Assembly (NCBI GenBank): GCA_000380225.1
Contig: KB904821.1
Span: forward strand, 1,664,830-1,728,829
Origin: a filamentous cyanobacterium ESFC-1
GTDB lineage: Bacteria > Cyanobacteriota > Cyanobacteriia > Cyanobacteriales > Spirulinaceae
DNA length: 64,000 bases
Reading direction: 5' to 3'
The position numbers were made by a program, and so were the translations under genes. This document shows positions 25,282 to 35,415 of the stretch, piece after piece. Within the stretch, counting starts at the first letter, position 1, and the number at the start of each line of letters is the position of its first letter. The notes under the pieces are model-generated. The model had not been told where the DNA came from. It ran no database searches and saw only the letters and a program-made list of their open reading frames with translations.

Positions 25282-25596
25282 ATGCAAGATAGCGCTTTAG
25301 GCATGAGCCTATTGGCAATAGATGATAGTCCAAAGGACAATTTCCTTAATTTAACTATGCTTTTATCAACAGAAAATAAACCGATTATGCACCCCAAACA
25401 CGATTTGATTGTAGAAATCCTAGAATTATTAGAACAAGAAGGCATTAGTCTTCGAGATATTTTTGGTGTCGTTTACACTTATGCCAATACAGAAAAAGTC
25501 GCAAAAGCCTCAGAAACCTTGATGGCAGCGAATCTCCAAGTTGATGATTGGATTAAAAGTAATTGTCAGGATAGTTATTATAGTAATTCTCAATAA
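25282..25596 (+). CDS. Hypothetical protein, up to 104 aa
   Basis: The frame opens at 25282, but an ATG at 25387 gives a compact 69-residue protein starting MHPKHDLIVEILELLEQEGISLRDIFGVVYTYA, mostly helical and acidic. No domain is recognised. The start remains uncertain. It is preceded by a tandem 23-bp repeat and a pentapeptide-repeat remnant, and followed by a CCCCGG inverted repeat. Function unknown. Confidence 0.5.
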   Translation: MQDSALGMSLLAIDDSPKDNFLNLTMLLSTENKPIMHPKHDLIVEILELLEQEGISLRDIFGVVYTYANTEKVAKASETLMAANLQVDDWIKSNCQDSYYSNSQ

Positions 25597-25789
25597 AAAC
25601 CAACCGTGGGAAAGGAGTTTGGGGTGAGGACAATTCCCAGAGAAGGACGATAAATTGTCACAAACAACAGGCGATCGCGCCTTGAGTTCGGATGTTTAGC
25701 ACTTCCTGAAAAACTCAGGGCGATCGCGCTTTTCAATTCAGACCACCAGTAACAAACTTAGATCAAATCCGTTTAATTCGTGGGGATTA

Positions 25790-25854
25790 AGAACCCCGGT
25801 TTCTTACCTGCTTACACAGTCAAGTTAAAATTGCAAGCTAGAAACCGGGGTTCT
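25790..25854. repeat. AGAACCCCGGTTTCT inverted repeat, second full pair
   Basis: The same 15-bp arms and 35-base loop spacing as the pair after pyrC at 17062-17126. Here it lies between the 25282 gene and the 3' end of the ABC exporter gene. Confidence 0.75.
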
Positions 25855-25884
25855 CAAACAGTGGTTATTTTTTCGGATTTGATA

Positions 25885-27696
25885 TTAAGAAAACAAATCC
25901 CCCGTTTCTTGTAAAGTATTTAAGCGTTGGTAAATACCGTCATGATTGAGCAATTCTTGATGATTTCCCATTTCGACAATTTGACCATCATCTAACACGA
26001 CAATGCGATCGGCTTCGCGAACCGTACTTAAACGGTGAGCAATGACAATGAGCGTTCTTGTTCCATAAATCGAGCGCATTGCGAGTTGAATTAAGCGCTC
26101 GGATTCATAATCTAAACTCGAAGTTGCCTCATCTAAAACCAAAACATCAGGATTCATAATCAAAGCCCTGGCAATGCCTAAACGCTGCCTTTGTCCCCCC
26201 GACAAACGCACTCCTCGTTCCCCGACTACCGTTTGATAACCTTGTTCAAATTCTTGGATAAACTCATCAACACGGGCAATTTGACAAGCAGATTTCACAT
26301 CTTCCCAAGTTGCCTTCGGATTACCATAAACCAGGTTATCAAAAAGCGTCCCGTTGAAAATATCCACTTCTTGATGCACAATCGCCAACCGCTTGCGATA
26401 GCTTGTAATATTGAGATTGCGGATATCTTGACCATCGATTAAAATTTGCCCTTCGGTGGGGTCAAAATAGCGAAACAACAATTTCACAAGAGTAGATTTT
26501 CCCGAACCGGAACGACCCACTAAAGCGATAGTTTCGTAAGGCTGAATCAGTAAGTTAATATTTTTTAAAGTCAAGCGATGGGGGTTATAACCAAAGGAAA
26601 CATTCGCTAATTCAATTTTGCCTGTAAACTGATAGTTTGGTTTATTTTGGGAACTCAAGTCAATATTTTCTAAACTTTTGCCGATTAAGAGAAAATCCTG
26701 AAAACGGGTCATCGAAGCATAACGCCGCGCAAAGGTTTCTGCTACAAGGCTCAACGGTTCAAGCTCGGCATAAGCCATACTAGAAATCGTCAAAACCGTG
26801 ACAAAATGACCCAAAGAAATACGATTATTAAGAGCTTCAATTAAGGTAAAAACCAAAACCAAGAAAATACAAGTTTGCACCAAGAATCGTTGCTTGGTTT
26901 CAAGGATGACATAACCGCGATGAATGCGGTCAACAATGACTTTAAGTTCGCGCTGCATCCGTTGTTTTTGACGCTGATATTCTTGGGTTTCTGTGGCAAA
27001 AGCTTTAACAGTTTTGATGTTGGTCACAATTTCTGATGTCCGGCTTTCGGTATTCTCCATATATTCATCTAGCATTCGCTCTCGTTGAATCAAACGGCGG
27101 AGATTTTTGAAAGTGAGAGACAGAATAAGAATAAAGGACAACAGAAACGCGATCGCGATCCGCCATTCAATCAGTAAAATTACGCAGAAAATACCCAAGA
27201 TGCGAATAATCTTAGGAATAAACTGACCGGAAATATCGGGATACGTCCAGGTTTGATTCATCACCCCATTAGAAACCCGTCGCGCAATGCGTCCGGGGTT
27301 GTGTTCGTCGTAAAATTCGAGGGGGAGCGTCAGAATTTTTTGGATGACTTTGCTGGTTTGGTCTCGTCGCACCTTTAACGACACAATCCAGTGATACCAA
27401 TTCGCAAACCAAGGCTGAATCGGTGCGCGGATCACCGTCACCCCAAAGATTAGCCCCAACACTAAAATCAGGGTTAGTTCGGGAGTCGGGGTGCGATTCG
27501 TTGCTGTCGCGATCGCGTCAGTTAAGGCTTGTAATGGCGCATCTACAGGATTTTGCGCCAAGAGGTTGAGAATTTGACCAATGCCATAGGGGACAAAGAG
27601 ATCGATAATTTCAAAGAAACCCGAAGCCGCGATTCCGAAAATCGCGATCGCGCGGTACGGTTTATAGCTGCTGAGTAGATTGCGAAACGAGGCCAT
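25885..27696 (-). CDS. ABC transporter, fused permease and ATPase (exporter type)
   Basis: A 603-residue half-size ABC exporter. The membrane domain covers about residues 1-340 with six hydrophobic segments; the ATPase follows. Seen: TGKIELANVSFGYNP, Walker A LVGRSGSGKSTLVK, Q-loop IVHQEVDIFNGTL, signature [16 protein letters not shown], Walker B PDVLVLDEATSSLD and the H-loop IAHRLST. It would work as a homodimer. Relatives export lipids, peptides or drugs; the substrate cannot be inferred here. It is monocistronic, with an alpha-E gene upstream on the same strand after a 122-base gap. Confidence 0.95.
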   Translation of the reverse strand: MASFRNLLSSYKPYRAIAIFGIAASGFFEIIDLFVPYGIGQILNLLAQNPVDAPLQALTDAIATATNRTPTPELTLILVLGLIFGVTVIRAPIQPWFANWYHWIVSLKVRRDQTSKVIQKILTLPLEFYDEHNPGRIARRVSNGVMNQTWTYPDISGQFIPKIIRILGIFCVILLIEWRIAIAFLLSFILILSLTFKNLRRLIQRERMLDEYMENTESRTSEIVTNIKTVKAFATETQEYQRQKQRMQRELKVIVDRIHRGYVILETKQRFLVQTCIFLVLVFTLIEALNNRISLGHFVTVLTISSMAYAELEPLSLVAETFARRYASMTRFQDFLLIGKSLENIDLSSQNKPNYQFTGKIELANVSFGYNPHRLTLKNINLLIQPYETIALVGRSGSGKSTLVKLLFRYFDPTEGQILIDGQDIRNLNITSYRKRLAIVHQEVDIFNGTLFDNLVYGNPKATWEDVKSACQIARVDEFIQEFEQGYQTVVGERGVRLSGGQRQRLGIARALIMNPDVLVLDEATSSLDYESERLIQLAMRSIYGTRTLIVIAHRLSTVREADRIVVLDDGQIVEMGNHQELLNHDGIYQRLNTLQETGDLFS

Positions 27697-27818
27697 AAGA
27701 CAGGATAATCACAGTTTTGTATTACATCATAATACAAAGAGGTCAATCAAGCTTAAGAACCCCGTTTTTCGCGATCGCGCCAGCCATTCACTTTTGCAAC
27801 ACCGACCCTAAAGCCAGC

Positions 27819-28823
27819 CTAACTCATACTCATGGTTTGAGTTTGACCTTGGCCGAATCCTTGACTTTGGGATTGGCTGACGGGTTCCATGGCAAAAAAG
27901 GTACTGCTGACAGAGTTTCCGACCTCATTGAGCGATCGCTGCATCCCGTCGAGAAATTCGTGTAAACCCGTCTCTACCACATCTTCCATCACCAAATACC
28001 CTAACTTGGCACACAACCGCCCTAAAGCCCGTTCTGGGGGGTTGCTCCAAGTTCCCAAAGGCGTTCCGGTAATCTCATGTAATGATTTCTCGCTTTGAAT
28101 CAAACAAAAGTGAATAGAGCGAGGAAAATGGCGATTGAGAATCAAAAACTCTGCCACGGCTGAGGGATTAATGCGTCGTTGCTGCTTGCGATACATTTCA
28201 TAAGCACTCGCTGATTTGAGCAACGCCATCCACTGAATTTGATCCAGGGGCGTTCCTACCCATTGCGCCGAGGGCAACAACACGAAATACTTAACATCAA
28301 GAATGCGGGTAATTTTGTCAGCCCGTTCGAGGAGTCTTCCGAGTTGACCGAAATGCCAGCCTTCATTATGGGTCATCGTCGCATCCATCACCCCCGCAAA
28401 GCGATGACTTGCGAGTTTAACATGAGTGAAAAAGTCCGGTAAAGTCGAGAGAGGCTTGTGGTCTGCCGCTTCCTTGACCATCAGGTAAAACGAATTTACC
28501 TCCTCCCACATTTCCGAAGAAATAATCTCGCGAATCGAGCGCGCATTTTCCCTCGCACTGCGTAACACCGAAATAATCGAGTTAGAGTAGTCTTCGTCGA
28601 AGGTAAGAAAGTGAATTACGTTATCGGCGTTGGCTTGTCCATAACGCTCTTTAAACAACCGAGAATCCCCGGTTGTGATCACCAACGGTTCCCATTGTTG
28701 CTGCACCCCCGCAGGCAAATCCAGCATCAGGTTGAGGTTCACATCAATGAATCGAGCAATATTATCGGCTCGTTCGATGTAGCGGTTTAGCCAGTAGATG
28801 GAATCAGCGACGCGACTGAGCAT
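27819..28823 (-). CDS. Alpha-E domain protein (DUF403)
   Basis: A 334-residue, all-helical protein: MLSRVADSIYWLNRYIERADNIARFIDVNLNLMLDLP is the diagnostic start of the alpha-E family. EEVNSFYLMVKEAA, FGQLGRLLERADKITRILDVKYFVLLP and LGTWSNPPERALGRLCAKLGYLVMEDVV follow. In bacteria alpha-E proteins are usually encoded with a circularly permuted ATP-grasp protein and a transglutaminase-like protease, a set proposed to make and cut peptide bonds on an unknown protein or peptide. None of those partners is in the window. The C-terminus is a Gln/Ser-rich tail (QSQSQGFGQGQTQTMSMS). Confidence 0.92.
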   Translation of the reverse strand: MLSRVADSIYWLNRYIERADNIARFIDVNLNLMLDLPAGVQQQWEPLVITTGDSRLFKERYGQANADNVIHFLTFDEDYSNSIISVLRSARENARSIREIISSEMWEEVNSFYLMVKEAADHKPLSTLPDFFTHVKLASHRFAGVMDATMTHNEGWHFGQLGRLLERADKITRILDVKYFVLLPSAQWVGTPLDQIQWMALLKSASAYEMYRKQQRRINPSAVAEFLILNRHFPRSIHFCLIQSEKSLHEITGTPLGTWSNPPERALGRLCAKLGYLVMEDVVETGLHEFLDGMQRSLNEVGNSVSSTFFAMEPVSQSQSQGFGQGQTQTMSMS

Positions 28824-28933
28824 AGTTAGATTTGGAGATTATTGAGCTATGGGGTAAACTTCCCTTTTTCTTTCTCCGTATTTTAGGTTAGCGGGCGAGG
28901 TTGCGAACAACATCACCCCGCATTTCTTCGTTT

Positions 28934-29152
28934 TTAGGTCTCGAATAAGGTTTCTAAATAGACTTTGGCACAGGCTTGGTAATGCTCGGTAGCTTGGGAG
29001 TTTTGTTGATTGTTGTTTTGCAGTAGAAACAAAGATAAAGCTGCGGCAAATACCCGGTCTTGATCCCAGTTGGGATGCGCGTCAAGGTAGGTTTGGAGCG
29101 ACTTGTGGAGTTCTTCTGGGATTTCTGTCAAGATGCTGACATTCGTGTTCAT
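28934..29152 (-). CDS. DUF2811 family small protein
   Basis: A 72-residue protein: VSILTEIPEELHKSLQTYLDAHPNWDQDRVFAAALSLFLLQ. This is the DUF2811 pattern, a cyanobacterial family with a ribbon-helix-helix-like look (a strand followed by two helices), which suggests a DNA-binding or antitoxin-like role by analogy only. It stands next to the gene-poor stretch that carries DnaA-box-like repeats. Confidence 0.82.
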   Translation of the reverse strand: MNTNVSILTEIPEELHKSLQTYLDAHPNWDQDRVFAAALSLFLLQNNNQQNSQATEHYQACAKVYLETLFET

Positions 29153-29439
29153 AATGACCTCTTGAGGGCTGGAGCAGGGGGACTAAAGGAAGCACCGATC
29201 GCGGGTTCGGAAATCGTCAGCGTTGGGCAGAGTTTGAACGACTTGCCGAACTCAATGGGTGTCTCCCTACTCTCCATTTCGGGGAAGATCGCCCCGTTTG
29301 TCAATGCTGCGAAATGTTACAAATCCCTTGACAAGTTAAAAAGGCTAACGGCGCGATGGGGGTTTAGGGTCGTTTTTCGTTACATAACTTTATGAAAACT
29401 CCGGGGCGATCGCGATCGCGAGCAGCCGTTTCGCAAATC

Positions 29440-29555
29440 CCACAGGTTGACCACAGACTCACCCTCTCATGGCTTCAGCCTGTGGAAAACTTGGGGAAAA
29501 CTGTGGAAAAACTGCCTAGCCTTGGGGAAATAGTGGGGAATAAATGGGGGAAAAT
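29440..29555. promoter_or_regulatory. Helically phased DnaA-box-like array (possible origin or DnaA-binding locus)
   Basis: TGTGGAAAA, the exact complement of the cyanobacterial DnaA box TTTTCCACA, occurs at 29481 and 29502. Near copies (TGGGGAAAA, TGGGGAAAT, TGGGGAATA, TGGGGGAAA) begin at 29492, 29523, 29534 and 29545. The spacing is 10-11 bases, or 21 where a unit has decayed, i.e. one helical turn. Upstream, CCACAG occurs at 29440 and 29451 in the opposite orientation, also 11 bases apart. An AT-rich tract follows. No dnaA or dnaN is in the window, so origin function is not proven. Confidence 0.5.
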
Positions 29556-29679
29556 TATGTCAAAGAATAAGAATTACAAATTTTTGATTTTTTCTTGGGA
29601 TTGGGGAGGAGAGAAGGCGGTCAAGGCTTTGAACAAAAAATCAATAACCCACAGACCCGTCACTCAAAGAAAATAATCT

Positions 29680-29798
29680 TGCCCCGAGACGATGATGCCG
29701 ATTTACTGCAAATCAAACAGGATTTAATCGGGAATGGCCTCATTGAAGTCACAGAATTAAATGATGTGGTGTCCATTGAAACCGCCGATCCGTTTTAG
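29680..29798 (+). pseudogene. Possible decayed gene tail
   Basis: The frame ending at 29798 reads LPRDDDADLLQIKQDLIGNG then LIEVTELNDVVSIETADPF and TAG. It has good coding composition, unlike the upstream part of the same open frame, which overlaps the phased repeat region. There is no plausible start. I do not recognise the family. Confidence 0.3.
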
Positions 29799-30052
29799 AC
29801 GACGACTTTCGGTTTTTATCGGTAAGGGAAAGCAACTGGCTAATCTTTCAATACGGACTTGTTTTTCGTTTATATTCTTATCTAAATTCTATCTGTACTC
29901 GGATCGAGGATTGGACTGTCGCGAGTTCGGTTTTACCATTTCTTCCAGATATAATTGATACACTCAATACTATTCTGAAAGTTATACGCGATCGCCAAAC
30001 TCAATACTTCCATCCAGCGTTTATATAGGGATAGCCGCGATCGATTATGACC

Positions 30053-30859
30053 CTACATTCCTCCCGACAAAGCACTCCCCGTCCCCTGAAACATCAACCA
30101 AGACAGAAAGAAATTCATCACAAAAATAGCCAGCAACGAAGTCACCACCGCCGTAGTCGTCGATTGACCCACACCCTTTGCGCCGCCAGTGGTAGTGAGT
30201 CCCCAGCTACAGCCAATCGTGGCGATCATTGCGCCAAAGATCAAAGACTTAAAACAACCGCCAATCACATCCCCCACGCTCATCATATTTTGAATCGAAT
30301 TGACGAACATATAGCGGGAAATATCATTGCTATACAACGCCATAATCACCCCTAAGCCGCCGATTAACCCCGTCAGCAGGGAAAAAACCGTGAGTAAGGG
30401 TAACATCAAGCAACAGGCAATCAAGCGGGGCAGAACCAAATAATCAATCGGATCGGTTTTGAGGATGTAGAGTGCGTCGATTTGCTCGGTGACGCGCATC
30501 GTCCCCAATTCTGCCGCAAACGCCGATCCGACTCGTCCAGCTACCACCACCGCCGTTAAAACCGGAGTCAGTTCGCGAGAGAGGGCGATCGCGAGAACAC
30601 CCCCGACCAAATTGCCACTACCAAAGTTAATAAACTCCCGCGCCACTTGAATAGTAAACACCATCCCCACAAAACCCGCCGTTACCAAGGCGATCGTCAA
30701 CGAATCGGGCCCGACTACCGCCATTTGTTCGAGGGTATTGCGGCGATTAACTTTGGTTTTGAACAAGTGTAACGCCGCTTGTCCCCCCAACAACATCGCA
30801 GCAACCAGGCGATTAAACCATAAACCTAAACCCGCTTGGGGTCGCGCACTACCAGCCAT
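30053..30859 (-). CDS. MlaE-family ABC transporter permease
   Basis: A 268-residue integral membrane protein of the MlaE family, permeases that move phospholipids (or related lipids) between the inner membrane and the outer or thylakoid side. Seen: the long amphipathic N-terminal helix, then PDSLTIALVTAGFVGMVFTIQVAREFINFG, ALSRELTPVLTAVVVAGRVGSAFAAELGTMRVTEQIDAL (the family signature), LPRLIACCLMLPLLTVFS, and a C-terminal GQSTTTAVVTSLLAIFVMNFFLSW. I place the start at the ATG at 30857-30859; a longer frame to 30934 has no family support. The gene follows pilJ-like on the same strand by 84 bases. The matching ATPase and MCE protein are not adjacent. Confidence 0.9.
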   Translation of the reverse strand: MAGSARPQAGLGLWFNRLVAAMLLGGQAALHLFKTKVNRRNTLEQMAVVGPDSLTIALVTAGFVGMVFTIQVAREFINFGSGNLVGGVLAIALSRELTPVLTAVVVAGRVGSAFAAELGTMRVTEQIDALYILKTDPIDYLVLPRLIACCLMLPLLTVFSLLTGLIGGLGVIMALYSNDISRYMFVNSIQNMMSVGDVIGGCFKSLIFGAMIATIGCSWGLTTTGGAKGVGQSTTTAVVTSLLAIFVMNFFLSWLMFQGTGSALSGGM

Positions 30860-30943
30860 AACCTTGTACTCATCGCCATCGCAAGCAAAAAAAACGAAAA
30901 CATCATCAATTCCGAAAACCCGACCCAGATGCACCCCAACCTT

Positions 30944-33900
30944 TTAGCTGGTTTCAGTCGTATCTACCCGGAATCGTTCTACCGAAGCCAGCAAACTGCG
31001 GGCGATCGCGACTTGGCTTTGCAGCGAAGCCGACACCCGTTGCGATTCTTGGGAGGTTTCTTGTGCCGTTAATTCCACCGATTGCATCACCTGAGCCACC
31101 GCCAAGGTACTCTCGGTTTGTTCGACGGTATCGGCGGTAATTGAGCGCACCAGGGCATCAATCCGATTCGACACTTGAATAATATCTTCGAGCGATCGCT
31201 TGGCTTGTTCTGCCCGTTGGGTCACATCAATCACCTGAGAAACCCCTTCTTCCATCGCCGTCATCACCGAACTCGTTTCCCCTTGGATTTGCAGAACGTT
31301 TTGTTCGATTTCTTTGAGCGCCTTCGCGGAACGATCCGCCAACTGTCGCACCTCGTCTGCCACAATCGCAAAACCCCGTCCGGCTTCTCCTGCCCGCGCC
31401 GCCTCAATCGAAGCATTCAACGCCAGCAAGTTCGTGCGCGAGGCAATATTCGCAATCACCGCCACAATCTTAGAAATCTCTTGAGACGCTTCGGCCAAAC
31501 GTTTCACCTTCCGCGCCGTTTCTGCCACCGTTTCGCGAATTTGCAGAATACCCGCCACGGTATGTTCTACCGATTCGCCGCCTTTGACCGCCACATCTGC
31601 CGCCGCCCGCGCCACTTGTTCGGCTTCTTTAGCATTGTCTGCTACCCGGCGAATCGATTCGGTCATCATTTGTACCGAATTGAGGGTTACGGCTAATTCT
31701 TCAGCTTGACGCAGGGCATCTTGTTGTAAGCCGCGCGCAAATTGTTCGTTTTCGCTGGAATTTTTATTCACCTGACGCGCCGCTTCTTTTACCTGTTGGA
31801 CAATTTCCCGCAGGTTTTGAATGGTCAAGTTAAAGGCATCCGCCACCGCCCCTAATACGTCAGCCGTCACTTCCGCTTTCACGGTCAAATCACCCCGCGC
31901 TGCCCCTTCTACGTCGTCGAGGAGGCGAATTACTTGCCGTTGCAAGTCTTCTTTTTGTTGTTCGGTTTCTTCGGCGCGGCGTTGGGCTTCGCTGGTGGTG
32001 GTCAAAATCACCCGCGCCATTTCATTAAAGCCTGCGGCCAACTGCCCAAACTCATCCTCGGCATACACCGTGGCTTTGGCGTTTAAATTTCCCTGAGACA
32101 CCGCCTCAAATTGGGATTGTAAATCGTGAGTCGAGCGATTCACCTGTTGGGTCGTTAAACGCCCCAGAAACAGGGTTGCACCAAAACTGCCGCCCCCTGC
32201 TACTAATGCCATTAAAAAGCCCGCCGTCCGCATTCTCGGTACGACCTCGGGCTTGTTTTCCGGGGCGGTGGTGGCGGTGGTGGCAAAGCTGACAATGGCC
32301 ACAGCCAAAGCCGCGATCGCGCCAGTGATACTCGCAGTCAGCCATTGCTTTTTCTTAAGCGGCGCATTTTCAAACCAAGAAAAGGGCCCCTGTTCGACTT
32401 CCACGGTGGGTTCGACGGCGCGATCGCCCTTTTTGGTAAAATTCGTCGAGGGGACGGTTTCCGATTCCGCCGTCTCAGTGCCATTCAGACTAAATAAACT
32501 GTCATCCTCGGCGGCTAACCCCGCTTCGGTATTAAAGTTTAAAGCGGAGTTGTCCTCATTGCCCAAACCAATTTCTGAATCGGGAATATCTTGATTTAAG
32601 TCCGAAACACTCGGTAAATCGTCGTTGAAAACTTCAAAGTTATCCAGAAAATCTTGATTTCCGGCATAACTCGCGATCGTATCTTCTCCCGGTTGACCAA
32701 AGGCGGAAGGGTCTTCAAAGGATTCGGTATCTAAACCGTTGTCATTGTCAAACTCGTCAAAACCAAAGTCATCGCCAAAGTTATTTTCTTCAAACGCCGC
32801 AGTATCTTCGGAAAAGTCGTAGCTTTCGCTTTCATCTGTCCAGGTTTCCGGTTCAGCCGGATTCAGGTCTTCACTCTCTGTTTCAGCTTCGTAATGAGCC
32901 GCCGTTGCAAAGGTGTCTTCCTGTGCGCCGGTCGGCATTAATAGGGTTTCATCCGGTATTCTACTGCCATTGTTGAAGTCTCGATCTTCTTCTGGGGCGG
33001 ATATGTTGTCAAAATCCCCAGAGTTGAAGGTATCGGCAAAGTCAGGATCGTCTTCGCTAAACTCACCGCCTAATTCTTCTGAAGCAAAGGCGTTGTTTTC
33101 CTCAAACTCATTGCCAAAGGCGTTAGTTTCATCAAACTCACCGCCTAATTCTTCTGAAGCAAAGGCGTTGTTTTCCTCAAACTCATTGCCAAAGGCGTTG
33201 GTTTCCTCAAACTCACCGCCTAATTCTTCTGAAGCAAAGGCGTTGTTTTCCTCAAACTCACCGCCTAAATCCTCTGAAGCAAAGGCGTTGTTTTCCTCAA
33301 ACTCATTGCCAAAAGCGTTAGTTTCATCAAACTCACCGCCTAAATCCTCTGAAGCAAAGGCGTTGGTTTCCTCAAACTCATTGCCATATTCTTCCGTAAA
33401 AGAATCGCTTTCGGCACCAGACGACATCATAAACGTAGCTTCATTGTTATCAAACCCTTGCTCGCTGTCGTCAAATGCGGGTAAATTATCGCTGGCAAAA
33501 GGAGAATCTGGGATTTCGTTGGTACTGTCCCAATCCATTGATTCTGGCTCAACCGCAAACGGATTAGACCCTCCGGCGCTTTCCCCCGCGAAAATATCCT
33601 CATCGCCCTCTAAACCCAGATCGGCGGTAAACGGATCGGCAGCATTGAAGGGATCGTCAGCGCCCAACTCACCTTCATTACTAAAATCGCCCCCCTCGGC
33701 GTTATCGTCTTCTCCCTCCTCGAAAGACCCCAAGCCAAAAGTCGTTTGATCGTGAAGATCGTCTGTAGCAAAGTCTTCTGACGCTGAAAAGTCATCTTCG
33801 GAAAAGCTATCTAAATTCTCATAACTTTCGTCTAAATCCTCATAACTTTGCTGCCAGTCTTGAGCCGCATCGGGGTCATTTTCTGCCAAGTCATAGTCTT

Positions 33901-34216
33901 CAAAATTATCAACTCCCGCCTCACTACCACCCATTTCTGTGCGAAATTGATCGACATCGCGAATGCCATTGTGGGCGTAGTCAATAAAGTCTTGATTGTC
34001 GGTCAATTCCATGACCCGTTCGTACTGTTCTTGGGCAATATCGTATTGATGTAAGCCATAACAGTAAATGTGGCCCCGCAGTAGACAAATGGAGGGGTCG
34101 TCGCTGTATTCTTCTACAAGGCGATCGGCGAGTTGGGCGGCTTCTTCATAATTTCCTTGCAAGTAGGCTTTTTCTGCTTGTCCGTACTCCTGTGCATAAT
34201 CTGTGCTTTGTGCCAT
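30944..34216 (-). CDS. PilJ/PixJ-type methyl-accepting chemotaxis protein with acidic repeat region
   Basis: A 1090-residue taxis receptor for type IV pilus motility. Order: an N-terminal TPR-like segment (residues 1-90, [24 protein letters not shown]); a very acidic, disordered region to about 600 with near-identical repeats around 275-385 ([11 protein letters not shown] and LGGEF units); two membrane helices at about 625-645 and 662-685; two HAMP-like segments; then the MCP signalling domain with the hairpin tip [37 protein letters not shown]. No periplasmic sensor domain is apparent between the helices, so input may come through the cytoplasmic N-terminus. It is the fourth gene after patA/pixG-, cheY- and cheW-like genes on the same strand. 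The cheA-like partner is missing from this locus. Confidence 0.93.
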   Translation of the reverse strand: MAQSTDYAQEYGQAEKAYLQGNYEEAAQLADRLVEEYSDDPSICLLRGHIYCYGLHQYDIAQEQYERVMELTDNQDFIDYAHNGIRDVDQFRTEMGGSEAGVDNFEDYDLAENDPDAAQDWQQSYEDLDESYENLDSFSEDDFSASEDFATDDLHDQTTFGLGSFEEGEDDNAEGGDFSNEGELGADDPFNAADPFTADLGLEGDEDIFAGESAGGSNPFAVEPESMDWDSTNEIPDSPFASDNLPAFDDSEQGFDNNEATFMMSSGAESDSFTEEYGNEFEETNAFASEDLGGEFDETNAFGNEFEENNAFASEDLGGEFEENNAFASEELGGEFEETNAFGNEFEENNAFASEELGGEFDETNAFGNEFEENNAFASEELGGEFSEDDPDFADTFNSGDFDNISAPEEDRDFNNGSRIPDETLLMPTGAQEDTFATAAHYEAETESEDLNPAEPETWTDESESYDFSEDTAAFEENNFGDDFGFDEFDNDNGLDTESFEDPSAFGQPGEDTIASYAGNQDFLDNFEVFNDDLPSVSDLNQDIPDSEIGLGNEDNSALNFNTEAGLAAEDDSLFSLNGTETAESETVPSTNFTKKGDRAVEPTVEVEQGPFSWFENAPLKKKQWLTASITGAIAALAVAIVSFATTATTAPENKPEVVPRMRTAGFLMALVAGGGSFGATLFLGRLTTQQVNRSTHDLQSQFEAVSQGNLNAKATVYAEDEFGQLAAGFNEMARVILTTTSEAQRRAEETEQQKEDLQRQVIRLLDDVEGAARGDLTVKAEVTADVLGAVADAFNLTIQNLREIVQQVKEAARQVNKNSSENEQFARGLQQDALRQAEELAVTLNSVQMMTESIRRVADNAKEAEQVARAAADVAVKGGESVEHTVAGILQIRETVAETARKVKRLAEASQEISKIVAVIANIASRTNLLALNASIEAARAGEAGRGFAIVADEVRQLADRSAKALKEIEQNVLQIQGETSSVMTAMEEGVSQVIDVTQRAEQAKRSLEDIIQVSNRIDALVRSITADTVEQTESTLAVAQVMQSVELTAQETSQESQRVSASLQSQVAIARSLLASVERFRVDTTETS
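33055..33390. repeat. Tandem coding repeats inside the pilJ-like gene
   Basis: Units of about 36-63 bases encode [11 protein letters not shown](D/E)LGG and [10 protein letters not shown] blocks in seven or more copies. Several DNA units are identical, which points to recent slippage or gene conversion in a disordered linker. Confidence 0.85.
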
Positions 34217-34377
34217 TTACCTTCTCCAGCTTGATTTCTTGATGGCTCGGGGGATGGGGGAACTGTTCGGGGGAGATATCTAAAACACCACGCTACAGGG
34301 TTTATTGATTGAGTGAGCGTTGAATGTTGGGGAAATGAAGATGATTCATAAAAAATTAATTTAGGCGATGGATTAAG

Positions 34378-34911
34378 TTAAGCGGCCCCCCATCGTGCCG
34401 ATCGCAAAATTGCGACTTGATCGAGCAGACGTAGGGATTGATTCTCTTCTGAATCTAACACCCACTCGCCGCGAATAAAGGGAGCAATATGATTAGGAAC
34501 GTTAGTTGGCATTTGAATTTGGGCAATATCCAACCATTCCATCTCGCCAATGCGGTCAATGGCTAATCCGAACATAATTTCTTGGTCTTCGATGGCGATA
34601 ATCGGGATTTCTTGACGTTGAGGGTTTAAAGCAACGCGATCGCCTAAAAACTGGCCGAGATCGGCAATCCAAATTACTTGACCCCTCAAGTTTATTGTTC
34701 CCAATAATAGCGGAGAAGCATTGGGGATGGGGGTGATGCGATCGGGGGGTTGATTTAAAACTTCTTTAATCCCGGAAGCGGACAAGGCAAATTCACTGCC
34801 AGACGGCAGAAAGAAGCGTAAATGCAATTCGCCTTCTGGGGTTTCGAGGCGTTCAATGTCTGACGCGATTTCCGGTGTATTTTCGGCTGGAAAATCTGAA
34901 TTACCCACCAT
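34378..34911 (-). CDS. CheW-like coupling protein
   Basis: A 177-residue CheW-domain protein that couples the PilJ-type receptor to a histidine kinase. Seen: EGELHLRFFLPSGSEFALSASGIKEVLN, ITPIPNASPLLLGTINLRGQVIWIADLGQFLG, the typical core of CheW, and IIAIEDQEIMFGLAIDRIGEM. The first 30 residues are a non-conserved extension. The order and spacing (19 bases to the cheY-like gene, 161 to pilJ) match the pixGHIJ / taxis operons of cyanobacterial motility. Confidence 0.93.
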   Translation of the reverse strand: MVGNSDFPAENTPEIASDIERLETPEGELHLRFFLPSGSEFALSASGIKEVLNQPPDRITPIPNASPLLLGTINLRGQVIWIADLGQFLGDRVALNPQRQEIPIIAIEDQEIMFGLAIDRIGEMEWLDIAQIQMPTNVPNHIAPFIRGEWVLDSEENQSLRLLDQVAILRSARWGAA

Positions 34912-34930
34912 CGTTGCTTCTTCCTCGATT

Positions 34931-35296
34931 TTAAGTTCGCAGTAATTGTTTCACTGTGCCAATCAACTCATTGGGTTGAAAGGGTTTAGCAATATAGGCA
35001 TCGGCTCCTTGCCTCATCCCCCAGTAACGATCGAATTCTTCCCCTTTAGAAGAACACATCACCACGGGGACATTTTGGGTTTTCGGGTCGGCTTTGAGGC
35101 GGCGACACACCTCATAACCGTTCATTTGTGGCATAACAATATCTAAAACTACGATGTCGGGATGACTTTGTTGAACATGGTTTAAAGCTTCAACGCCGTT
35201 ATTGGCCACCGCAACGGTTAAGCCACTATTTTTGAGCAGATCGGAAATCATCTGCTGTTGTGCTACGCTGTCTTCTACCACCAACACTTTACTCAT
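34931..35296 (-). CDS. CheY-like response regulator (PilH/PixH type)
   Basis: A 121-residue single receiver domain. Seen: VLVVEDSVAQQQMISDLL, the phospho-acceptor aspartate in PDIVVLDIVMPQMNGYEVCRRL, the VVMCSSKGEEFDRYWGMRQGADAYIAKPF strand with the conserved lysine. It would carry phosphate from a hybrid CheA kinase and steer pilus extension and retraction. It starts at an ATG, 119 bases after the PatA-like gene. It is the second gene of the taxis operon. Confidence 0.93.
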   Translation of the reverse strand: MSKVLVVEDSVAQQQMISDLLKNSGLTVAVANNGVEALNHVQQSHPDIVVLDIVMPQMNGYEVCRRLKADPKTQNVPVVMCSSKGEEFDRYWGMRQGADAYIAKPFQPNELIGTVKQLLRT

Positions 35297-35415
35297 AACG
35301 TTTTACCTGATTTGCCCCTTGGGTGATGCCTGACCACAAGCGATTCACTCAATGCTTTGAGTGTACTTTAGTACTTTCTCTATATAAAAGTATCGCTTAT
35401 TGAACTTCAAATATC

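Larger units (their letters stand above)
29153..30052. other. Gene-poor stretch with DnaA-box-like cluster
   Basis: 900 bases without a convincing gene. It contains HIP1 doublets (29406-29421), the phased TGTGGAAAA-type array described separately, an AT-rich run at 29555-29600, and the tail of a possible decayed gene at 29680-29798. The short open frames here have no coding character. Confidence 0.6.

Noticed and set aside
29392-29676. 94-aa plus-strand protein over the DnaA-box-like array
   Set aside because: The frame consists mainly of the phased repeat and lacks coding character or family resemblance.
32913-33749. Serine-rich plus-strand protein of 278 aa
   Set aside because: It is the antisense of the acidic repeat region of the pilJ-like gene, which has clear domain support on the minus strand.
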